Shown: positions 53,301 to 59,642, counted from the first letter of the stretch. The stretch is 64,000 nt of DNA from Agrostemma githago (GCA_958450325.1 OY288243.1:66510606-66574605); one strand, 5' to 3'. Numbers and translations: made by a program. Notes: a model not told the origin generated them from the sequence alone.

Positions 53301-55218
53301 AAAGGTGAGTGATCAAATCAAAATTCAAAAGTTATGGACAATTTTCATGAAAAAAAAAAGTGATGGACAATCTTTTGGTAAAATTTTGGGAAGGGGTTCA
53401 TTGTTGCACAAAAACCAACCATCACTTTTCTTAGAAATCAGATTTTTCAAAGTCAATTTTATTTTTTGTAAAAGATTTTTCTAAGGATTAAACTTTTGAT
53501 TTTTTTTTTATCCTTTTAAGAGTTGTGAACGATATAACAGTCAGCCTGACTGTTACATACTACTATACCGAACATACATACTTTGCCTTTACAAGTGACT
53601 TATGGACTTGGACTCATTTTTATTATCTTCAAATAAAGTTCTTGATCTTTATCTTGGGTAGCTTTGGCTTGTCTTGAAATCAACATTCTTGGATTAACAC
53701 ATTTGATAATTATCGCACAAATGATGACTAACCTATAAGATTAAACTAAGAGACAAGTTAAATAGGCATTGTCATCATCAACAAACCCAACATATTTCAT
53801 TATATCTCTTCTAGTAGTATTGCTTTTTAATTCATTGTCTTATTTATGCCTTAGTCAGTTGTCACAACATCAACTATTATTCAACCAATTTCTATCTCAC
53901 GACACAATCATCCAAAGAACTGATTTATCTATTTTACAGTAACCTAATCGGGATCGAAAGTAATATATTAGTGTGTTTGGATAGAAAAAGGAGGGGAGGG
54001 AAAATGAAGGAAGGAAGGAAGGAAGGAAAAGGAAGGGGAGGGGTGGAGAGATGGATCACATTGTTTTCTCTCCAAATCTTGGTTATATAGGTGAAAAATT
54101 AAATTGACTTAGAGGAGAGAAATGAAGGGATCTATCGCCTCTCCCTTCCAAATCTTCTACCCTCATTTTTTTATCTAAGCAAATGATATTCCTAAGGCTT
54201 TGTTTGCATAACAAAATAGAAGGGAAAGGGAAAGGGATAGAAGAGGAGGGGGATTGGGGTTGAAGTGTTTGAATACAATTTCCCTCAAAATCTTTTCAAT
54301 GTTGGATAAATTTTCATTTTCAGGAGAGAAAATGGATCCCTCCAAATTTGTTCCCTCTACTTCCCTTCATCCTCATTCCCTAGCCAAACCGGGGATTCTA
54401 CATCCCTTATACTCACCTCTCATTCCCTCCATCCCAACACACCTAAGAGATGGAAATTTTTGGTGAGGGAAAATAGAAAGTAGAAATTCAATACGCTAAA
54501 ATGTAACTTGAATATATCCAAATGATACCCGAACTTGAATATATATAACCGAATGATACCCGAATTTGAATATATCTGAACTGACAATAACCGAACTGAT
54601 TGACCGATTAATAAATACGGAGTACTTGTTTTCCTATATAAAACACTTTACTTTAGGATTTTTCCCCATTGATTCTTTATTTATTAATGATACTTTAAAT
54701 TATTACATACAAAATGAAAAGTATAACAAACATCAAGTCAAGTTTTTAATCTTTAACTCAAGAAAATTTTGACCCGAAACTCAGCTGAACTGATATACGC
54801 CGACCTGAACCGTACTTAACTTAAAACAAAGCAAATCGATAGAAGTGGTTAACCGAAATGTACTTGATCAAAATTGAACTGAAACCGAAAATAAGGCAAA
54901 CCCCAATTATAACAAAGTTGATTTAATCTGATTCGAAACCGAACTGAATGACCCATTTATGAGGTCTAATTATATACAACATCTACTAACTCTCTCATGT
55001 TATATACATAGATGGCACTTGTGAATCCAAGGATTCAAGTCCTAGAGAAGTTGATGAAATCAAAGTTCATTGATGTCATTGGAAAAGACTCAGTCTTCTT
55101 ATCTATTGATGATGCAATTGGAGCCTATAGATTCAGACTCGATGGTTCAAGTAAGCTGACCGGTGAGGATTATGCCACCGAAAGCATGAAATTGACCGCA
55201 CCTTTGGAGGACCCATAA
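23017..55218 (+). CDS. SULTR3;5: Sulfate transporter, SULTR3;5-like, 12 coding exons
   Basis: Coding exons: 23017-23359, 23475-23682, 30401-30572, 50328-50393, 50496-50609, 50709-50825, 50948-51074, 51202-51488, 51603-51805, 51945-52027, 52314-52390 and 55012-55218. They sum to 2004 nt (667 residues plus stop) with GT-AG introns and consistent phases. The protein is a SulP/SLC26-type anion transporter: a hydrophilic N-terminus with FFPDDP, a multi-span membrane domain with LAIPQGISYANL and the sulfate-permease signature around VVGLYSSFVPP, then TTGPFSKTAVNYNAG, and a C-terminal STAS domain with SIDMTGIEG near residue 580. Stretches such as HSTITGFMGGTA, MKNEQTDGNKEMIAFG and YVRERILRWIRDE match Arabidopsis SULTR3;5 as I remember it better than SULTR3;1 or 3;4. 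The family moves sulfate across membranes; SULTR3;5 has been linked to root-to-shoot sulfate transport together with SULTR2;1. The start is the first in-frame ATG; ATGs at codons 3 and 6 are alternatives. No stops or frameshifts were seen, despite 12 kb and 2 kb transposons in intron 3. Confidence 0.95.
23475..23682 (+). CDS. SULTR3;5: SULTR3;5-like exon 2
   Basis: Follows ACAG. Encodes SSFVPPFIYAILGSSKNLAV, completing the sulfate-permease signature, then membrane helices through ETVLGFL. Ends in phase 2; donor GTATATC. Confidence 0.95.
23833..23931. mobile_element. MITE (CTCCCTGTGTCTCGTTCATT type), copy 1
   Basis: TA-flanked on the left, about 100 bp. The ends CTCCCTGTGTCTCGTTCATT and (inverted) TAGTTCTTTGTCTCATTCATT pair across a TTTTATATTTATTATGAGG core. 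Two more copies of this same family lie at 25390 and 26704. Confidence 0.7.
24099..24270. mobile_element. Stowaway-like MITE with CTCCCTCCATCC terminus
   Basis: TA on both sides. Left end CTCCCTCCATCCCGC; right end (inverted) CTACCTCCGGTCATT. The middle contains a second ACGGAGTAGTAAATACTCCAT junction, suggesting two MITEs fused or nested. Confidence 0.65.
25390..25474. mobile_element. MITE, same family, copy 2
   Basis: 85 bp flanked by TA. CTTCCTACATTCCGTTCATT at the left pairs with the inverted CTCCTTCTAGTTCATTTGTTT at the right. The shared core TTTTATATTTATTGTGAGAA matches copy 1. Confidence 0.7.
26704..26790. mobile_element. MITE, same family, copy 3
   Basis: Left end CTCCCTCTGTCTTGTTCATT; right end (inverted) TTTCCGTCTCGGTCATTTGTT. 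TA precedes the left end. The core has diverged. Confidence 0.6.
26925..27182. repeat. Hairpin plus TCAAGACTACC tandem repeats
   Basis: A perfect 20-bp inverted repeat (26925-26944 with 26953-26972, 8-base loop) centred on AAGTCTTAAGTTGAGTCTT. It is followed by five copies of TCAAGACTACCAA(A/T)AATCTT between about 27020 and 27180. Related AGACTC motifs occur at 25870-26000. It may be an end of a non-autonomous DNA transposon; class unknown. Confidence 0.6.
29106..29963 (-). mobile_element. TRIM-like miniature LTR retrotransposon
   Basis: Two direct repeats of about 211 bp (29106-29315 and 29752-29963), both starting TGTTGGAATTATGAAAG, enclose only 436 bp. Next to the right repeat the minus strand reads TGGTATCAGAGCCT, a tRNA-iMet-type PBS, so element sense is minus. 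There is no coding capacity. The interior carries a degenerate minisatellite. The exact outer ends are uncertain because a TSD is not obvious; AATATTTTA occurs on both flanks. Confidence 0.8.
29337..29532. repeat. Minisatellite inside the TRIM-like element
   Basis: About seven degenerate units of GGTGCGTAACTCGCCAGTCT with length variation of a few bases. Confidence 0.75.
30401..30572 (+). CDS. SULTR3;5: SULTR3;5-like exon 3
   Basis: Follows TGCAG. Encodes LGILVDLLSHSTITGFMGG and LQQLKGILGLSHFTSKTDII, strongly conserved SULTR membrane segments. Ends with Glu at a codon boundary; donor GTACGT. Confidence 0.95.
31240..31471. mobile_element. Stowaway-like MITE, 232 bp
   Basis: TA on both sides. 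The ends CTTCTTCCGTTCAAATCCAA and (inverted) GCCCCTCCATTCAAATTCAA are followed on both arms by AGATACGTTT/TAGATACGTTT, giving a long terminal inverted repeat. Confidence 0.75.
32224..32402. repeat. Tandem repeat inside the Mutator-like element
   Basis: About 2.7 copies of a 60-70-bp unit containing TTCAATTTTATTTTAATGTT and CAATATCTCTCACTTTTTT. Confidence 0.75.
32918..32922. repeat. Left TSD (ACTAT) of the Retand-like element
   Basis: ACTAT immediately before the LTR start TGTTCCGG; an identical ACTAT follows the other LTR at 44936-44940. Confidence 0.9.
32923..33619 (-). repeat. 3' LTR of the Retand-like element
   Basis: 697 bp, TG...CA. On the minus strand it starts TGATTGGGGTCGGCTGCC and ends GTGACCGGAACA. 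It has an extra copy of a GGGGTTCTGACCCCGTCAAC unit relative to the other LTR, near 33365-33420. TATAAATA lies at 33246-33253 on the minus strand. Confidence 0.95.
33246..33253 (-). promoter_or_regulatory. TATA box in the 3' LTR
   Basis: GGTATAAATACTC on the minus strand; the same sequence lies at 44586-44593 in the 5' LTR, where it would drive the element. Confidence 0.65.
33895..33904 (+). promoter_or_regulatory. TATA box of antisense ORF 1
   Basis: TGTATAAAAA about 70 bp upstream of the ATG at 33971, with a T/C-rich leader between them. It lies outside the LTR, so it is an internal promoter opposite to the element. Confidence 0.65.
33971..34555 (+). CDS. Antisense ORF 1 of the Retand-like element, basic/acidic protein of unknown function
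   Basis: 194 residues with no recognised domain. The first 65 residues are strongly basic (RRSRRSRLHSRRMGQKASVR, KRLKRSS). A Cys-rich middle follows (RCPQGGGCFDRGCHECF near 73-89; CRTCDES later). The last 80 residues are rich in Ser, Asp and Glu (SSHDSDDSEG, SPDLDDD at the end). The basic part could bind nucleic acid or act as a nuclear signal; the four-Cys cluster could bind metal. Both are inference. The ORF is intact, has its own TATA box and reads opposite to gag-pol, hence in the same direction as the host gene. A matching ORF sits at 20532-20012 in the older element. After the stop, AATGAAATGAAAT near 34660 could serve as a weak polyadenylation signal. Confidence 0.65.
   Translation: MAWIKKSVTRRGVRYVTFIFRGFWRLRYARAAYLAVRRSRRSRLHSRRMGQKASVRMGKRLKRSSPPAAPRFRRCPQGGGCFDRGCHECFPWLHPEQFYPNLSDTDSSLASGPSSPVKKTGCRTCDESQAVPFGREWEDSSHDSDDSEGLGCLSDKDEDGASDDPFQGSPDWDWGSALGSPGSPGDYSPDLDDD
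34821..34832 (+). promoter_or_regulatory. G-box and adjacent ACGT element upstream of antisense ORF 2
   Basis: CGACACGTGGACGTC contains the palindromic G-box CACGTG and an overlapping GACGTC, about 50 bp upstream of the TATA box at 34879. Such paired ACGT elements are bZIP/bHLH sites, for example in ABA-responsive promoters. Confidence 0.5.
34879..34886 (+). promoter_or_regulatory. TATA box of antisense ORF 2
   Basis: TATATAAA in GGGCTTTATATAAACCC, followed by a C/T-rich leader (CCTTCTCTCCCTTC), a typical plant core promoter. The ATG is at 35083. Confidence 0.7.
35083..37428 (+). pseudogene. Antisense ORF 2 of the Retand-like element: 'putative gypsy type transposon' domain plus coiled coil
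   Basis: Starts MSRVRPLSFNSLLGG with a Ser/Glu-rich lead. The conserved domain lies at about residues 100-330 (PPEGCVAVYHKALEFGLRFP, LHPFLEETFRRMNVAIAQL, and in the next frame FIYVHSASGWKIPRHF and GPAFWLPHAEL). A Pro-rich linker follows, then a basic RRKRGREVPS patch and a C-terminal coiled coil of about 150 residues (KMTRQEGELEEAKKQADQW and onward). Two frame changes occur: one at a run of eight to nine G near 35734-35742, and a compensating one between about 36420 and 36547. Total about 780 residues. The first lies in a homopolymer and may be a sequencing error. It is related to the truncated ORF at 19355-18260. The domain family is known in plants; its role is not. It reads in the same direction as the host gene. 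Confidence 0.8.
37640..38215. repeat. 124-bp tandem repeats between pol and antisense ORF 2
   Basis: About 4.7 units with an exact 124-bp period: AAGTCCAG recurs at 37666, 37790, 37914, 38038 and 38162. Each unit contains GGGGGCCTGCCCCC inverted repeats. It lies between the convergent ends of pol and antisense ORF 2. Apparent ORFs across it are repeat artefacts. Confidence 0.95.
38454..41642 (-). CDS. pol: Retand-like pol: RT, two RNase H domains, integrase (intact)
   Basis: 1062 codons without a break, ATG at 41642. RT: WRMCVDFTNLNKACPKD, FLDAFSGYHQV, MPFGLKNAGATYQRLV and the catalytic AYVDDAIVKSK near residue 215. The RT-linked RNase H covers about residues 350-480. A second RNase H (VHTDGSSTANGAGAG, NNEAEYEAVLAG, LATDSQLIANQ, NSRADALSKLAS) covers about 495-630, the Tat-lineage duplication. 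Integrase: HSGICGHHIGG...CRKCQ zinc finger, catalytic D in WGMDILGPF, D in FDHGRQFDN, E in NGQAEAANK. The C-terminal domain has WEGPYQVTRVLGPGTYKI. The C-terminus ends LKKYYV. All catalytic residues are present, so this copy could encode active enzymes. Protease lies in the preceding ORF, overlapping by 7 nt in another frame. Confidence 0.95.
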   Translation of the reverse strand: MLVDLKPGRQVLIGADLEESYQAELVKLLKENKDVFAYSADEIPGVDPSCIVHKLNVSMDARPVKQKKRNMSAEKDAAIKEEIDKLLKADFIEVCDYPEWLANVVMVKKSSGAWRMCVDFTNLNKACPKDCYPLPRIDQLVDATSGYSMLSFLDAFSGYHQVYLWQPDRVKYAFITSSGTYMYKMMPFGLKNAGATYQRLVDKVFEKQKGRNIEAYVDDAIVKSKEDREHLIDLQETFCSLRAYKMKLNPKKCTFGVRSGKFLGFLVSSRGIDVNPEKIQAVLDLPEPKTIRDIQRLTGRMAALARFVARSADKATPFFKILKGNKQFKWENEQKEAFEQLKDHLKRLPTLARPVAGEKLFLYIAVTNITVSAVILREEAGTQQPIYFVSHALGAAEKNYPMVEKAAYAVIIAARKLRPYFDAHPVVVLTDQPLEKVLEKFEKSGRLLKWAIELSGLGISYQPRTAIKAQALADFLAECSHSGEEETPAEEWVVHTDGSSTANGAGAGVVLTSPGGADFEHALRFVFPASNNEAEYEAVLAGVRLAKAAGAERIVLATDSQLIANQINGEYEARDQAMATYLEMVKEELSGLKSYEIKQIPRFQNSRADALSKLASSSLQDIRRSVWVDVLHEKSTSPCQAISTMEEGPESWMTPFIQFKRHGVLPTDAAQKRKVQAKAAWFILIEGELCKKSFTYPLLKCLRADQAAEVLEDIHSGICGHHIGGRSLAHKALRAGYYWPTMLADAKSLTQKCRKCQLFAPSIHAPAQELRPILSPIPFAQWGMDILGPFTVATGGRKFLIVAIDYFTKWVEAEAVPNITEPAVRKVVWRNIITRFGLPKMLVFDHGRQFDNDPLRIWLESHNITVAYSAVCHPQTNGQAEAANKQILNGLKKMVDDCKGRWADELPSILWSIRTTRKESTGQIPFGLVYGAEALLPIEARIPSLRSLQYDRAENEAAMVEALDLVSELREEASTNIVAYQQRMRKAFNTKVRQRNFQMGELVLRKTQAVGKSREHGKLSANWEGPYQVTRVLGPGTYKIANLEGQELHAHWNADTLKKYYV
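41636..42588 (-). CDS. Retand-like gag C-terminus (zinc knuckle) and protease
   Basis: One frame runs from about 42588 to the TAG at 41636. It shows a Tat-type knuckle CTFHDCIGHTTEEC near 42520, then RHLKDEIEKLIRNGW. The protease is MVDTGAYTNLLYKDAF at about 42140, followed by VVVDARSAYNALIGRATL. The last codons overlap the ATG of pol (ATGCTAG), so protease and RT are in different frames; a natural frameshift or reinitiation would be needed to join them, or this is a lesion. Confidence 0.85.
42502..44174 (-). pseudogene. gag: Retand-like gag, interrupted
   Basis: ATG at 44174 (MPEIIDASAGTGPTVPP). In-frame stops lie at 43920-43922 (TGA) and near 43590. A frameshift near 43300 precedes the retrotransposon gag core (GLAQGWFRDLRQGSVRFF, LKQKKGESVREYLRRFDLSY) in the ORF starting at 43323. 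A second frameshift near 42588 lies in an A-rich run before the zinc knuckle. The N-terminal part is Gly/Arg/Thr/Gln-rich. With pol intact and LTRs nearly identical, the broken gag is odd: either inherited by a trans-mobilised subfamily or partly assembly error, as both frameshifts sit at homopolymers. Confidence 0.85.
44242..44259 (-). other. Primer binding site of the Retand-like element
   Basis: Minus strand TGGCGCCGTCTGTGGGGA, three bases after the 5' LTR end. I do not assign the tRNA. Confidence 0.85.
44263..44935 (-). repeat. 5' LTR of the Retand-like element
   Basis: 673 bp, TG...CA, followed by the TSD ACTAT at 44936-44940. It has one GGGGTTCTGACC unit fewer than the 3' LTR. TATAAATA lies at 44586-44593 on the minus strand. 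Confidence 0.95.
45005..45793 (-). pseudogene. LINE zinc-binding RT C-terminus and RNase H
   Basis: VFRDCPFSSRIWLGSALGIR belongs to the zf-RVT domain. The RNase H follows: EMDAS, then after a frameshift near 45290 the segment ILAEASGLLHACRWAL, RTDCLRLIEAI and LNKRAHGLAISAR. The frame joins to 48058 across the inserted LTR at a YVFRDC/HVFRDC boundary. Confidence 0.8.
45794..48057 (-). mobile_element. Solo LTR of the Ogre/Tat-like family (copy 2)
   Basis: 2264 bp, start TGTGGACATGACATAGG, end GTGTCTACA on the + strand. It is flanked by CATGA (45789-45793) and CATAA (48058-48062), a 5-bp TSD with one mismatch. There is no PBS on the left and no internal region, so it is a solo LTR formed by recombination. 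It shares the TATA box and the GCGACTCGC-type repeats with copy 1 at 14477-16760. Confidence 0.9.
47459..47466 (-). promoter_or_regulatory. TATA box in the solo LTR
   Basis: TATAAATAGG on the minus strand, at the same LTR position as 16161-16168. Confidence 0.6.
48058..49453 (-). pseudogene. LINE reverse transcriptase C-terminal half
   Basis: The frame starts near 49430 and shows the RT catalytic box LLFADDAIFFAHCD near 49330, a stop shortly after, then LGIPLLIEQNKRAFYNDLINW, SWNGSLLSQAGRLVL-type text and AHFWWAEAKSGRTIHW. Further pieces run to CRISGIEVVETAAYVFRDC at 48058. Stops and frameshifts are present throughout. Confidence 0.82.
50328..50393 (+). CDS. SULTR3;5: SULTR3;5-like exon 4
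   Basis: 66 bp after TTTTGCAG: WHWQSAIVGVIFLIFLQFTR plus YL, a membrane helix. Both edges at codon boundaries, so skipping it would keep the frame. Confidence 0.95.
50496..50609 (+). CDS. SULTR3;5: SULTR3;5-like exon 5
   Basis: 114 bp, phase 0 at both ends: KTKKPKLFWVAAMAPLATVI and AYFAHAEKYGFQI. Confidence 0.95.
50709..50825 (+). CDS. SULTR3;5: SULTR3;5-like exon 6
   Basis: 117 bp, phase 0: VGPLKRGINPSSIKELNFDP and IKAGILSAILALA. Confidence 0.95.
50948..51074 (+). CDS. SULTR3;5: SULTR3;5-like exon 7
   Basis: EGIAIGRSFAIMKNEQTDGN followed by KEMIAFGIMNIVGSFTSCYL. Ends one base into the Gly codon of TTGPFS. Confidence 0.95.
51202..51488 (+). CDS. SULTR3;5: SULTR3;5-like exon 8
   Basis: Largest middle exon, 287 bp after TATGCAG: PFSKTAVNYNAGCKTQMSNV, last membrane helices and DKFDFCICMVAFFGVSFIDM. 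Confidence 0.95.
51603..51805 (+). CDS. SULTR3;5: SULTR3;5-like exon 9
   Basis: VGLGIVRALLYTARPATCKL, then the start of the STAS domain: ILVLQLGSPIFFSNASYVRE. Ends in phase 2. Confidence 0.95.
51945..52027 (+). CDS. SULTR3;5: SULTR3;5-like exon 10
   Basis: 83 bp: ILRWIRDEETGTDKESDSVE, QVILELG; STAS domain. Confidence 0.95.
52314..52390 (+). CDS. SULTR3;5: SULTR3;5-like exon 11
   Basis: 77 bp: GVTSIDMTGIEGFFEIKRLL. The Asp-x-Thr-Gly turn is the STAS loop that is regulated by phosphorylation in related transporters. Confidence 0.95.
52391..55011 (+). other. Intron 11 (2.6 kb) with a dispersed-repeat-like insertion
   Basis: From about 52427 (CCTAGGAAGGGAGAGGGTGA) to about 53795 (AACAAACCCAACATA) the sequence looks like one inserted non-coding repeat, judged by its sharp composition change and end style; class not determined. 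A (GAAG)n tract lies at about 54006-54030 and three copies of an ACCCGAATTTGAATATAT-like motif near 54500-54580. No coding potential. Confidence 0.5.
55012..55218 (+). CDS. SULTR3;5: SULTR3;5-like exon 12 (terminal)
   Basis: MALVNPRIQVLEKLMKSKFI, DVIGKDSVFLSIDDAIGAYR and a short polar tail ending EDP-stop at 55218. It follows ACATAG. It completes the STAS domain. Confidence 0.95.
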   Translation: MALVNPRIQVLEKLMKSKFIDVIGKDSVFLSIDDAIGAYRFRLDGSSKLTGEDYATESMKLTAPLEDP

Positions 55219-55500
55219 TGTTGACATTGCATAATGTGCTTTTAGGGCACATATATATTTCATCTGATAGAGCATATGGGTGAATCAATTAACATCATGT
55301 TTTCTTTTTCTCATTGCTCCGTATCCTTGTCCGTGTCGATGTGCAATATGAGTATGTAATTTTGTAAGTGAGCCATATAGGCCATGCCTACGCTTTAGCA
55401 ATACATAGAAATTTATGTAATTATAGTGTATTTAATTTGTTGAAATCACATCATTTTTTTTAATAAAATGTTGTAGCCTCAGTTCTATATGTAATACAAG
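55219..55500 (+). terminator. 3' UTR and probable polyadenylation signal
   Basis: AATAAAATG at about 55460-55468 after a T-run, about 245 bp past the stop, is the best polyadenylation signal; TTTAATTTG and TTGTAA stretches surround it. Confidence 0.5.
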
Positions 55501-55539
55501 CATGCTAGTTGTATGTCACAAGATGATTCTTTCATCTTC

Positions 55540-55956
55540 TTTGAAAGACTCGTGTACCACGCCTTAGTCTGTTAAACAAGACCGAGATTAAGTAAAGAAC
55601 AAAGAGACTAAGTTATCAGACAAATAATATTTCTTTATTAAGAAAGCTTAACAAGAAGAATATTACAACACTAGAGAGTGCGATGTGGACTTGCGTGGAT
55701 TGTTGGATGGATGGCAAATGAGTCATGCACCCTTATTTATAGAACTCCAATGGAACCCTCTAGAACCTTAAGTGTTCTAGAATCCTTAGGAACCTTGATA
55801 AACGACATTTTAATAGTTATTTGACTCACATTTTAGTGTTCTAGACTCATTTAGTGCGCTTAAATAGTTCATTTATAGAATCCTTTTCAGTCCTAATTGT
55901 ACTCTGTCCATTGTACAAAGAACTCTACTTCTTCTTGATATCAGAGCTTGTGAAGA
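55540..55956. repeat. LTR-like fragment ending at a PBS-like sequence
   Basis: About 400 bp with LTR-like features: ATTTATAGAACTCC near 55735 as TATA-like, and at 55936-55952 TTGATATCAGAGCTTGT, close to the usual iMet PBS (TGGTATCAGAGC). It directly abuts the LINE remnant. Start not defined. Confidence 0.35.
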
Positions 55957-57950
55957 CCTAGGTTCTTATTTAGGAATACCTGATATTGGAGAGCAAAGAA
56001 AATCAAGAACCCATAGCCTAATCTTAGATAAAGTAAGACAAAGGATCACCTCGTGGAATGTGGTATTTTCTTATCTCCAGCCGGAAGCTTAACTTTGATT
56101 CATTATGTTCTAGCTAACCTTTCAAGTTTCTTTCTATCGGTATTTAAAATTCTGGTAAGTGTTTCTAATAAGGTTAACTCTTTATCAGCTCATTTTTGGT
56201 GGGCTGGTTCTAGAATAGGAGGCACGGTTCATTGGAGGGCATGGAGATTTCTCTCTTTACCAAAGTCTGAAGAAGGGTTAGGTATTAGGAATTTAGTTAG
56301 TCCTTGTTGACCAGGTTTTGCTAGCTAAAGTAGCTTGGAAACTTTTAAGAAAAGAGGATTCGCTTTTGTGTAAAGTGTTTGAAGGAAAATTTGGGTACAT
56401 CAAGGATTGGATGTTTTATAAAAAAGGACAATCAACAATAATAACATCTTCTAGCTAGTTGGAAAGACATCTTATGGGGTAGCAAGATTATAGAGAGTGG
56501 TCTCAATTGGAGTTTAAGCAACAATTTAGAGGAGAATATCGGAAGTATCAACATCTTTCAAGATAAATGGGTACAAGGTACGTAGCATTCCAGTTCCAAA
56601 ATCTGGAATCAACTGTATAAGCAATGATGAAGGCAAATCCTGGTCTTTAGCTGACCTCATTGACAACAATAATACTTGGAACACGGTTCAGTTGGAGATG
56701 CTTTTTAGTCTAGATTGGTGTGACAAGATCAAAGTTATTCATATCCCAGAGCAAACTTGGCCCTGTATCCCTGTTTGGAGAAAAACTAAGGAATTTATAA
56801 TGTTAAAAGTGGATACACAGAAGGGATTTATAATGATGAAAATTTTGGTATACACGGACATCTAAAGGTGTTAGCAGTTTCCAGGAATTCTACTTAAAAG
56901 AAAGTTATTTGGAAGTTGCCTGGCCCACAAGTTTGGAAGACTTTTGTCTGAAAAATCCTCTCATCAGCAATGCCGGTTGGGAAGGAAAGACTAAAGAGGA
57001 AACTGACAGGGTCGTATCACTGTGTTCCGTGCGAAGGATCCCCGAACCACGATTTGAATGGTAAGGTTGAAACTCTCGAACACCTCTTCATAGATTGCTA
57101 TATCACTTCCAGATTATGGGCAAGCTGTTCGGTTCGGATAAGGGTTGAATATGCTTCGTCTTTAACTCTTCAAGACTGGATTATGGGATGGATTGTCTTT
57201 TTATCCAAGATGAAAGACTCGAACATTGGACTTCTCCGTTTCTTAAATATGCTTTACTCGATTTGGTTGTTTCGATATGATATTATTTTTGGAAGGTGGG
57301 GGCAACTCAGTCTTAGGATTCTGGAAACGGTATGAAGCTTCTTCCACAGATCTATTTATTTACACCCACATGCGCCGTAATGTGCCATCAAAGGAGCTTA
57401 CTTCGTTTACTAAAGAAAGAACGAATACGGAGATGAGAGTAGAGGAAGACCAGGGTTTTCGACGAGCCGAACTCAGGAACTCGAAAGAATTCTTCGTGAT
57501 TAAACAAACTGGTGTTAATAGTTCTTGTACTCGGGTTATAATGCAGGTTGATGCAGGATGGATTTCTTCCTTTCAGGCTGGAGGTGGTTGGGTGTGCCTT
57601 AACTAATACAATTTTATTTTGGAGGAAGAACGCCAGTCTTTTACCGCTGAAACACTCATCCATGCAGAAGCAATTGCTATGCTTAAAGCAATTAAATGGG
57701 TCAAAAGGAGAGGGTATCTTCATATTAAAGTCATGTCAGACTGTTTGAACCTGATCTTTCAAATTGTAGGAGTAGATAATCTGTCACTAGGATTGGAGCC
57801 CCTCATCAAGGATATCGTAGCGGAATGTTATTTTTTGCACTGTTGTTCGGTTTCTTTTATTCTCAAGACACGAAACTCCAAAGCGTATAGACTAGCGTCT
57901 GATGCACTTAGAGACTCGTGATATCCGTTTTCTTGGTTTTCTCGTTGGCA
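55957..57950 (+). mobile_element. L1-type LINE remnant, + strand
   Basis: Coding pieces in order: RT thumb region (LGIPDIGEQRK, then AHFWWAGSRIGGTVHW at about 56190), zinc-binding zf-RVT (VETLEHLFIDCYITSRLW at about 57070), and RNase H (ETLIHAEAIAMLKAIKW, MSDCLNLIFQI at 57619-57921). Many stops and frameshifts. 5'-truncated. Same lineage as the LINE in intron 3 but an independent, more decayed copy. Confidence 0.85.
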
Positions 57951-59642
57951 AAAAAAATTCATTTTTATTTATTTATTAGTTTATTTGATTTAGTTAATAG
58001 TAATAATCGTTATTTTCGAGAGTTTTGGTGTTGTTTTGCCTCTTTTCTATCTTTTAGGTACTGGCCGGAAATAATGAAATAAAGTCAAGAAATTAGACGC
58101 CGAGTCAAGGAAAGTAAAGTCAAGAAAGAGACATTGACCCAGCTCTATTCTGCTCTAGCCCAAAATTGTCACCCATCTTAACCCAAACCCATTACCCATT
58201 TCTCTTCACTAGTCCACTCCATTCAATTCATCACTTGGCCCAATTCACCTCACATAACTCACTTCGTATCAACCAAAGTCGACCAACTCACCACCTACAA
58301 CATCGGGTTTCAACTTTCAAGTATACCCCATTGTTCAAAGTATATGTTTTGAGGAGACCTGACAAACGGATCAACTGGGTCGGGTTCGGGTCGGTCAGCT
58401 TCGGATTATAGAATTCGGATTGACTTTTGGTCGGGCCCAGTTATTTTGGGTTCGGGTCATTTTCGGGTTTGCTATTTTCAAATTTTTTAGGGTTATCCAC
58501 TCATTTTCTATAATAATAGTCGGGTCAGTTTTGGGTTACCCCGGATCAATTCGGGTTACGAGTCAAACTCGGGTCTCCATTTTGGATGTCGGATTGGATT
58601 CGGGTTGACTTATTTGGGTCGGGTCAGTTTTATCATGTATAGTTTAGAGACGGGTTTCGACTCAGTGCATTTAAAGGGTATGACATAACTCATTTCTCTT
58701 TCTATTTTTCAATATCTAGGTAAACAACTCATAAGAAGTACAATTATGGATTTTTATTTGTCTTGGTGATCGCAATTGATCATTGGGGACTTCATAACTT
58801 AAGAGTGTAACACCATCATTTACCTAACAGTCTTAACAAGACATTCCCGAGTAAATAATGATGTTACCATCTCGGTTACCCGTTGTAGTAGTGTAAAAAC
58901 CAAGTCCATTTAAAACAATACATACAATCCATTATATTATCACAGCTATGTATTTAATAACTACTACAACGGAAGAATAAATTACTACAATTACAATTTA
59001 CAACTAGGTATAGGCCCAATCTCGTGACTACGCAAACCTTTTCCGTACAATAAGCCAAAATACAACCATCATAAAATCAATCTGCAACTAGCACTGCTCC
59101 CCAAAAGACCGAAAATGTCAATTAGATCATCGCAGACCTCCAATAAAATAGGGTGAAATTTTAGACAGAGAATACGGTTAGAAAATGCTAACATCATAAC
59201 ATAGGTAGTACATACTATAAAACAACCAAATGCAACATTCTCAGTACCAATCAACAATCTCGTCTCAACATTCTCAATACTATCAACGGTACTAATCAAC
59301 ATCATCATCTCATCATCCTCAGTGCCATCACCACCATCGCGACCGCAATCACGTGCCGTCAATTTGAGTGTGTACACCCCTTCTAGGCTCTCCTAAGAGG
59401 AGATATCAGGGAAGGTCCCGCGATCAACCAGACCTAACTACTCCTAGTTAGCTTCTATCTCATTTATAAGCATCATGTCATAGTTCCAACATCATTCTCA
59501 TTATTACAATATCACATCATACTCATAACTCATACATGCATCATAACATTAACATATTCTAAGCAAGGAAAACCTTACCTCAATAAGCGCGTCACAACCA
59601 CAATTAAACGGGTTTAAAAGAACTCCATACAACTAGAGAAGG
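57951..59642. other. Non-coding repeat-rich stretch
   Basis: No credible gene. It contains a degenerate minisatellite (58366-58640) and, from about 58700 to 59600, C/A/T-rich sequence with CATCATC and CATAAC runs that looks like a remnant of a retrotransposon non-coding region. No LTR pair seen. Confidence 0.5.
58366..58640 (+). repeat. Degenerate TTCGGGT minisatellite
   Basis: Dense GGGTCGGGTTCGGGTC-type motifs, roughly 6-14 bp spacing, decaying toward the right. Confidence 0.7.

Noticed and set aside
58366..58640. Interstitial telomere-like repeat
   Set aside because: The motif is GGGTTC/GGGTC rather than plant TTTAGGG, and it is degenerate.
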